A program made the translations under genes and the position numbers. Positions 6,337 to 10,353 of a stretch of 10,353 bases of DNA are shown piece after piece (position 1 is the first letter of the stretch; each line of letters begins with the position of its first letter). Source of the stretch: an uncultured Bacilli bacterium. GTDB lineage: Bacteria; Bacillota_I; Bacilli_A; RF39; UBA660. Below the pieces are notes generated by a model. It ran no database searches, was not told the DNA's origin, and saw only the letters and a list, made by a program, of their open reading frames with translations. The stretch lies in NCBI GenBank assembly GCA_944363685.1, contig CALVUV010000037.1:1-10353 (forward strand). Direction: 5' to 3'.

Positions 6337-6366
6337 AGTGTACTGTATAGAAGATATGTTTGTCAA
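6337..6366 (-). promoter_or_regulatory. Promoter of tnpB inside the left end
   Basis: On the minus strand TTGACA (6366-6361) is followed after 18 nt by TACACT (6342-6337), a 4/6 match to the -10 consensus. The palindrome CTTTAGT-T-ACTAAAG follows immediately, overlapping the ribosome binding region (6319-6324), and may be part of the left-end structure or may damp translation. Confidence 0.5.
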
Positions 6367-6399
6367 TACATTTTTTCGATTTTCAAGTATAACTTTCCT

Positions 6400-6480
6400 A
6401 TAAAAATATTTAATATAAATAAAAAAGGTATGTTAAAAGGATTATTAACTACTGATAATATTGGTTCAATTGTAAAATAG
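6400..6480 (+). pseudogene. pyrH: UMP kinase, detached 3' part (26 codons plus stop)
   Basis: Read in the frame continuing from 4996, this gives IKIFNINKKGMLKG...DNIGSIVK and a TAG stop at 6478-6480. It aligns with the conserved PyrH C-terminus of the form (I/V)VFNLNKPGNI...GExIGT. It has no start or ribosome binding site of its own and is separated from the rest of the gene by the IS element. It is needed for the last strand and helix of the kinase fold. Confidence 0.93.
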
Positions 6481-6488
6481 AAAATTAA

Positions 6489-6519
6489 AGATCCTAATCA
6501 CAATTACTTAGGATTTTTT
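6489..6519 (+). terminator. Intrinsic terminator downstream of pyrH
   Basis: ATCCTAA (6491-6497) pairs with TTAGGAT (6508-6514) around a 10-nt loop and is followed by a T-run. It begins about 10 nt after the native pyrH stop, showing that pyrH was a single-gene unit before the insertion and is not joined to frr or to the next genes. Confidence 0.8.
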
Positions 6520-6558
6520 CTATTTATATCTATAAATAAGTTTATAAGTCAAAATTGT

Positions 6559-6587
6559 TTGATTTTTAATAAAAATTACTTTATAAT
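6559..6587 (+). promoter_or_regulatory. Promoter of the membrane protein/phosphoglycerol transferase pair
   Basis: TTGATT (6559-6564), a 17-nt spacer and a perfect TATAAT (6582-6587) lie just upstream of the first gene. Transcription would begin near 6594, with a leader of about 20 nt carrying the AAGGA ribosome binding site (6607-6611). Confidence 0.65.
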
Positions 6588-6614
6588 AATCACTGTTATA
6601 TCAAGAAAGGAATT

Positions 6615-6995
6615 GTGGTTATAATGTTTTCTATATGCATGTTAATGCCTGCTAGTATTTCTATTTTTGTAGATAGAAAAATAAATAACAAAGAAAAAAA
6701 TACTAGTGATTTAATTTTAAATTATTTACTTTATACTTTTTTAATTACAACTATTATGAATAGTATAATATTTCTAATTAGCAGCGATAAAATGCTTTAT
6801 TATAGCGAATATACTTTTACTTATGATTTTTGTATCAAATATATGTGGTTAAGTATTATAATTTCTATTATTTTACCATGTTTATTAAAGGTAATTACTT
6901 CTAATATAAGTATTGATTTAGAAATAAGGAAAAAGAAAAGAAATGAAAAGAAGAAAAGTAGTAAAAAAAGTAGTAAAAATACTAAGGATAAGTAA
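6615..6995 (+). CDS. Small three-helix membrane protein of unknown function
   Basis: This protein of up to 126 residues is not recognised. It has three likely membrane helices (about 2-18, 34-57 and 74-96) and ends in a very lysine-rich, probably cytoplasmic tail (about 104-126). The start is uncertain: GTG at 6615 lies only 3-4 nt after AAGGA, whereas ATG at 6624 is 12 nt away; both are possible and differ by three residues. Its last 53 bp overlap the next gene in another frame, so the two are probably translationally coupled. LTA synthases usually have five N-terminal membrane helices while the downstream protein has about three, so this protein may supply additional membrane segments; that is inference. 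Confidence 0.7.
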   Translation: MVIMFSICMLMPASISIFVDRKINNKEKNTSDLILNYLLYTFLITTIMNSIIFLISSDKMLYYSEYTFTYDFCIKYMWLSIIISIILPCLLKVITSNISIDLEIRKKKRNEKKKSSKKSSKNTKDK

Positions 6996-8493
6996 ATTTA
7001 TTTTATTTTATATCTTAATATTTTTATCTTTTGCAATAGTACTTGGTACAAATTGGGCCATAGATAATGCTCAAATAACTAACTTTGAACAAGTTCTATT
7101 TACTTTAAATAGTTCTGTAAGTACTGCTAGTAGTGAATTAATTATATCTTTTATAAAAGATACTATTTTAACATCTATTATACTTACAGTTATTATTTAT
7201 CTAATAAGTAAATTGTTTAAAAATTTAGAAGTATTTATAAAGGTTAAAGTAAGAAAAAAAATGTTTAGAATAAATTTTTATAAGACTTATAATTTTATTT
7301 TAGTAATTATTTTAATAAGTTATTCTATTTTTTACTTATTAAATAATTTACAAGTACTTGAATATATTAGACATAATAGAGTTGATTCTAATTTTTTTGA
7401 AGAAGCTTATGTAAATCCAGAAAATGTAGAATTAGAATTTCCTAAAGAAAAAAGAAATTTAATATATATTTTTTTAGAGTCTATGGAAGCGTCTTATGCT
7501 GATGTAGAAAATGGTGGTGGTTATGAAATAAACTATATACCAGAATTAACTAAGTTAGCGAAGGAAAACATTAATTTCTCAGCAAATAATTTAGTTGGTG
7601 GTGCATTTATGACATATGCTGCCAGTTGGACTACCGCTGGTATAGTAGCTCATACATCTGGAATACCTATAAAAACAGCTTTCAATCAGGATGATGTCAG
7701 TACATATAATGATACTGTTTCCCTACCAGGAGCATATTCCATAGGAGATATATTAAATGATGAAGGATATAGACAATATATAATGGTTGGTTCTGACTTG
7801 ACTTTTGGTGGTAGAAGAGTATATCTAAAAAAGCATGGTAATTATACTGTTTTTGATTATAATACTGCTATAAGAGATAGAATAATAGATGAAGATTATT
7901 ATGTTTTTTGGGGATATGAAGATAGGAAACTTTTTGAATATGCTAAACAAGAATTAAAAGAAATATCAAAAAGTGATGAGCCATTTAATTTTACAGTGCT
8001 AACTGTTGACACTCATTTTCCAGATGGATATTTAGATAATGAATGCGATATAGAATATGATGATCATTATTTAAATTCAATTGCTTGTTCTAGCAAACAA
8101 TTAGGAGAGTTTGTAAATTGGTTAAAGAAACAAGACTTTTATGAAAATACTACTATTATATTAGCAGGAGATCATTTAAGTATGAACACATATTCTTTTG
8201 ATAGCATGATTCCTAACTATGGAAGAAGTGTTTATAATGTTTATATAAATTCAGCAGTTGATACTAATTGTAATAAAAATAGATCTTTTACTACTTTTGA
8301 TTATTACCCTACTACCATAGCGTCTTTAGGGGTAAAAATTGAAGGTGAAAAGTTAGGATTAGGAACTAATTTGTTTAGTTGTAAAAAAACTTTATCAGAA
8401 GAATATGATAATGGTTATATAAATGAAAAATTGATGGAGAATTCTCCTTATTATAATAAATGTATTGCTAAAGAATGTAAAAAGGATAAGTAG
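6943..8493 (+). CDS. LTA synthase-family sulfatase-fold protein, OpgB/MdoB-like phosphoglycerol transferase
   Basis: This is a membrane enzyme of 516 residues with an extracytoplasmic alkaline-phosphatase/sulfatase-fold domain. Such enzymes move glycerol phosphate from phosphatidylglycerol onto lipoteichoic acid or a glycan. The N-terminus is strongly basic, with helices at about 18-37, 67-90 and 116-134. The catalytic domain starts at NLIYIFLESME (172-182; E179 is a likely metal ligand). SWTTAGIVAHTSGIP (228-242) holds the probable nucleophile T230/T231 and resembles the TIAGMVASQCGIP motif of OpgB more than the GKTSDSEF of LtaS. TVDTHFPDG (354-362) and ILAGDHLSM (406-414, D410-H411) supply further metal ligands. 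TTFDYYPTTIASLGV (450-464) is the usual C-terminal motif. The acceptor is unknown. The ATG at 6943 follows AAGGAAAAAGAAAAGA and overlaps the upstream gene. Confidence 0.88.
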   Translation: MKRRKVVKKVVKILRISKFILFYILIFLSFAIVLGTNWAIDNAQITNFEQVLFTLNSSVSTASSELIISFIKDTILTSIILTVIIYLISKLFKNLEVFIKVKVRKKMFRINFYKTYNFILVIILISYSIFYLLNNLQVLEYIRHNRVDSNFFEEAYVNPENVELEFPKEKRNLIYIFLESMEASYADVENGGGYEINYIPELTKLAKENINFSANNLVGGAFMTYAASWTTAGIVAHTSGIPIKTAFNQDDVSTYNDTVSLPGAYSIGDILNDEGYRQYIMVGSDLTFGGRRVYLKKHGNYTVFDYNTAIRDRIIDEDYYVFWGYEDRKLFEYAKQELKEISKSDEPFNFTVLTVDTHFPDGYLDNECDIEYDDHYLNSIACSSKQLGEFVNWLKKQDFYENTTIILAGDHLSMNTYSFDSMIPNYGRSVYNVYINSAVDTNCNKNRSFTTFDYYPTTIASLGVKIEGEKLGLGTNLFSCKKTLSEEYDNGYINEKLMENSPYYNKCIAKECKKDK

Positions 8494-8514
8494 TTATTTA
8501 ACCTATCCTTTTTT
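8479..8514. terminator. Bidirectional terminator between converging genes
   Basis: AAAAAGGATA (8479-8488) pairs with TATCCTTTTT (8504-8513), giving a 10-bp stem with A-runs and T-runs on either side that work in both directions. It overlaps the last codons of the phosphoglycerol transferase gene and touches the htpG stop, ending both transcripts. Confidence 0.8.
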
Positions 8515-10353
8515 ATTTAGCTAATTCTTCGCTAATTAAATTACTTATTTCTGTTGGATTATCTAAACTCATTCCTTCAATAAGTCTAGCTTCTGCATAA
8601 AGTATTTTACTATATTTCTCTAATGTTTCATAATCTTTCTTTTCATATAAAGATTTTAATTTATCTGCTATTGGATGGTTCTCATTAATCTCCATTATTG
8701 TACTAGCTTTAACTCCTGTATCTGTTGGCATAGCATCCATTACTTTTTGCATTTCAACTGACACATCACCTTTACTTGTTAAACATACAGGATGATTCTT
8801 TAAACGATGAGTAAATTCTATTTCATTTACATTATTACTTAAAGCATCATTCATCTTAGTAAACATCTCTTTATATTCTTCGTTAACTTTCTTTAACTCT
8901 TCTTTTTCTTCATCACTCTCTAAGTTAGCATCACTACTTGCCACATTAACAAAGTTTTTCTCTTTATAGTTCATCATTACTTTAAAGACAAACTCATCTA
9001 AGTAATCAGTTAAATATAAAATATCCATTCCCTTCTCTTTAAAAGTTTCAACCTGTGGTAATAAATCTATTTTATCTACAGTTTCACCACAAGCATAGTA
9101 AATAATCTTATCATCATCACTCATATTAGAAACATATTCTGAAAGTGTAACCATTTTCTTCTCTTTAGATGAATAGAAAAGTAATAAATCTTGTAATGTT
9201 TCTTTAGCCATACCGAAAGATTCATAAATACCTACTTTAAGTTGCATTCCAAAGTCTTTAAAGAACTTCTCATAGTTTTCTCTATCGTTTTTAAGCATTT
9301 TCTCTAATTCTTTCTTAATCTTAGATTCAAGGGATTTAGCGATAGATTTAATTTGATAGTTATCTTGTAGAGTTTCTCTTGATATATTTAAAGAAATATC
9401 TTCACTATCTACAACACCTTTAACAAAACTAAAGTAATCAGGTAAAAGATCAGAACACTTCTCCATTATTAAGACACCTTTAGAATATAATTCAAGTCCC
9501 TTCTCATAATCTTTAGAATAATAATTATATGGAGCATGACTTGGTATAAATAGAAGTGTTGTATATGAGCATCTTCCTTCTACTTCACTACGTATTACTT
9601 TTAAAGGAGCTTCATAGTCATAAAATTTATCTGTATAAAATGAATTATAATCTTCATCTTTTACACTACTCTTCCCTTTCTTCCAAATAGGAACCATACT
9701 GTTTAGTGTTTTATCTTCTGTTTTTTTCTCTTCTTTATCATCTTTTTTACTAGTAGTCTCTACTTCCATCTTTATAGGATAAGAGATATAATCAGAATAT
9801 TTCTTAACTAATCTTTCTAGAGCATAATCTTCTAGATACTCATCATAATTATTATCTTCATTATTCTCTTTTAAATGTAAAATAATCTTAGTACCAAAAT
9901 TATCATAGTCTACTTCCTCAATAGAGTATCCATCAGCACCTCTTGATATCCAACGATAAGCTTTATCACTGTCATAAGCTTTACTAATTACTTCTACTTC
10001 ATCACTTACCATAAAGCTAGAGTAAAATCCTACCCCAAATTGTCCAATAATAGCCATATTTTTATCATCAGACATTTTCTCTTTAAATAATTCAGATCCA
10101 CTTTTAGCGATAGTACCTAAATTATTCTCTAACTCATCTTCAGTCATACCAATACCATTATCAACAATAGTTAGAGTTCTATTATCTTTATCAGGTATTA
10201 ATCTAATTTCTAAATCTTTTTTCTTAACCTTAATCTTTTTATTAGTAAGTGATTCATAATAAAGTTTATCTATTGCATCACTTGCATTAGAGATTAACTC
10301 ACGTAAAAATATCTCCTTATTAGTATAAATAGAATTAATCATTAAATCTAATA
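8513..10353 (-). CDS. htpG: Hsp90-family chaperone HtpG (5' end beyond the window)
   Basis: HtpG is the cytosolic ATP-dependent bacterial Hsp90 homodimer that remodels client proteins, often with DnaK. Numbering from the methionine at 10342, the GHKL ATPase domain has ELISNASDAIDKL (15-27), VDNGIGMT (60-67), GTIAKSGS (76-83) and GQFGVGFYSSFMV (100-112). The middle domain has NISRETLQ (319-326; R322 is the expected ATP-contacting arginine). A lysine/glutamate-rich linker lies at about 198-212. The C-terminal dimerisation domain is complete to the TAA stop. That methionine is internal: the frame stays open upstream (Leu-Asp-Leu before it), matching the LLDLMI(N)S segment of HtpG, so roughly a dozen residues and the promoter are outside the window. 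It converges on the phosphoglycerol transferase gene and shares its terminator. Confidence 0.98.
   Translation of the reverse strand, partial: LDLMINSIYTNKEIFLRELISNASDAIDKLYYESLTNKKIKVKKKDLEIRLIPDKDNRTLTIVDNGIGMTEDELENNLGTIAKSGSELFKEKMSDDKNMAIIGQFGVGFYSSFMVSDEVEVISKAYDSDKAYRWISRGADGYSIEEVDYDNFGTKIILHLKENNEDNNYDEYLEDYALERLVKKYSDYISYPIKMEVETTSKKDDKEEKKTEDKTLNSMVPIWKKGKSSVKDEDYNSFYTDKFYDYEAPLKVIRSEVEGRCSYTTLLFIPSHAPYNYYSKDYEKGLELYSKGVLIMEKCSDLLPDYFSFVKGVVDSEDISLNISRETLQDNYQIKSIAKSLESKIKKELEKMLKNDRENYEKFFKDFGMQLKVGIYESFGMAKETLQDLLLFYSSKEKKMVTLSEYVSNMSDDDKIIYYACGETVDKIDLLPQVETFKEKGMDILYLTDYLDEFVFKVMMNYKEKNFVNVASSDANLESDEEKEELKKVNEEYKEMFTKMNDALSNNVNEIEFTHRLKNHPVCLTSKGDVSVEMQKVMDAMPTDTGVKASTIMEINENHPIADKLKSLYEKKDYETLEKYSKILYAEARLIEGMSLDNPTEISNLISEELAK

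Larger units (their letters stand above)
4997..6399 (-). mobile_element. IS200/IS605-family tnpB-only element (IS1341-like) inserted in pyrH
   Basis: The limits were deduced by joining the two halves of pyrH: 4394-4996 plus 6400-6480 gives one uninterrupted 227-codon frame. TTCCT occurs at both junctions (4992-4996 and 6395-6399), so the boundary is ambiguous within 5 nt. On the element's own (minus) strand the left end then follows TTTAT, an IS605/IS606-like target, and there are no terminal inverted repeats and no clear target duplication, as expected for this family. It encodes TnpB but no TnpA transposase: only 89 nt separate the left end from tnpB. It would need a TnpA supplied in trans to move. 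A perfect 8-bp hairpin (5007-5014 with 5017-5024) lies near the right end, as is usual for recognition by TnpA. Confidence 0.9.

Noticed and set aside
4997..6399. IStron (group I intron plus tnpB) that could splice out of the pyrH mRNA
   Set aside because: An IStron has its tnpB in the same orientation as the host gene and a group I intron core of several hundred nt before it. Here tnpB is antisense to pyrH and only 89 nt and 165 nt of non-coding DNA flank it, so RNA splicing is unlikely.
6943..6995. Frameshift joining the small membrane protein to the phosphoglycerol transferase
   Set aside because: The frame relation would need a +1 (or -2) shift, the A-tracts favour -1 slippage, and the downstream gene has its own ATG with an upstream purine-rich site and a typical positive-inside N-terminus, so two overlapping genes are simpler.

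Overview
The window is a strongly AT-rich stretch of a bacterial genome. It looks like a low-GC Firmicutes/Bacilli-type organism (Erysipelotrichia- or Mollicutes-related gut Bacilli would fit, but I cannot name the species). Supporting this are the AT-biased codon use, strong Shine-Dalgarno sites (GGAGG), a clostridial-type pyruvate phosphate dikinase and an LTA-synthase/OpgB-like phosphoglycerol transferase. TGA acts as a stop codon (end of ppdK) and tryptophan is TGG, so I see the standard bacterial code, not the Mycoplasma code.

Layout. (1) 1-927, minus strand: a complete type III toxin-antitoxin locus. A TTGACA-N17-TATATT promoter drives an antitoxin RNA with two ~50-nt tandem repeats. 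A 13-bp hairpin terminator follows, then a ToxN/CptN-like endoribonuclease gene of 156 codons with its own terminator. Each repeat can form the same H-type pseudoknot, and a base pair in its second stem covaries between the copies. (2) 910-1188: a 15-bp inverted repeat over the TA -35 box, then a ~250-bp imperfect palindrome flanked by 14-bp direct repeats (MITE-like or structured). (3) 1235-4301, minus strand: ppdK and, 4 nt after its stop, a 144-codon gene for a small protein with a Cys-His-Asp pattern like transglutaminase/papain-fold enzymes. (4) 4302-4393: a divergent promoter region with two mirror-image extended -10 elements. (5) 4394-6480, plus strand: pyrH (UMP kinase), normally essential, split after codon 201 by a 1403-bp IS200/IS605-type element (4997-6399) carrying only an antisense tnpB with its omega-RNA region. 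Removing the element restores a perfect 227-codon pyrH in frame. (6) 6559-8493, plus strand: a promoter, a small membrane protein gene and an overlapping OpgB/LtaS-like phosphoglycerol transferase gene. (7) 8479-8514: a bidirectional terminator. (8) 8513 to the right edge, minus strand: htpG, lacking only its first codons.

How parts may work together: ppdK (PEP/pyruvate), pyrH (UMP to UDP), the phosphoglycerol transferase (envelope polymer) and htpG (chaperone) are ordinary housekeeping functions. The accessory content is the type III TA locus with its adjacent palindrome, and the tnpB element. The element's omega-RNA guide would be copied from pyrH itself, so the nuclease is predicted to recognise the uninterrupted pyrH allele. 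The main biological puzzle is how a cell lives with pyrH interrupted, and whether the element is at this site in every cell.
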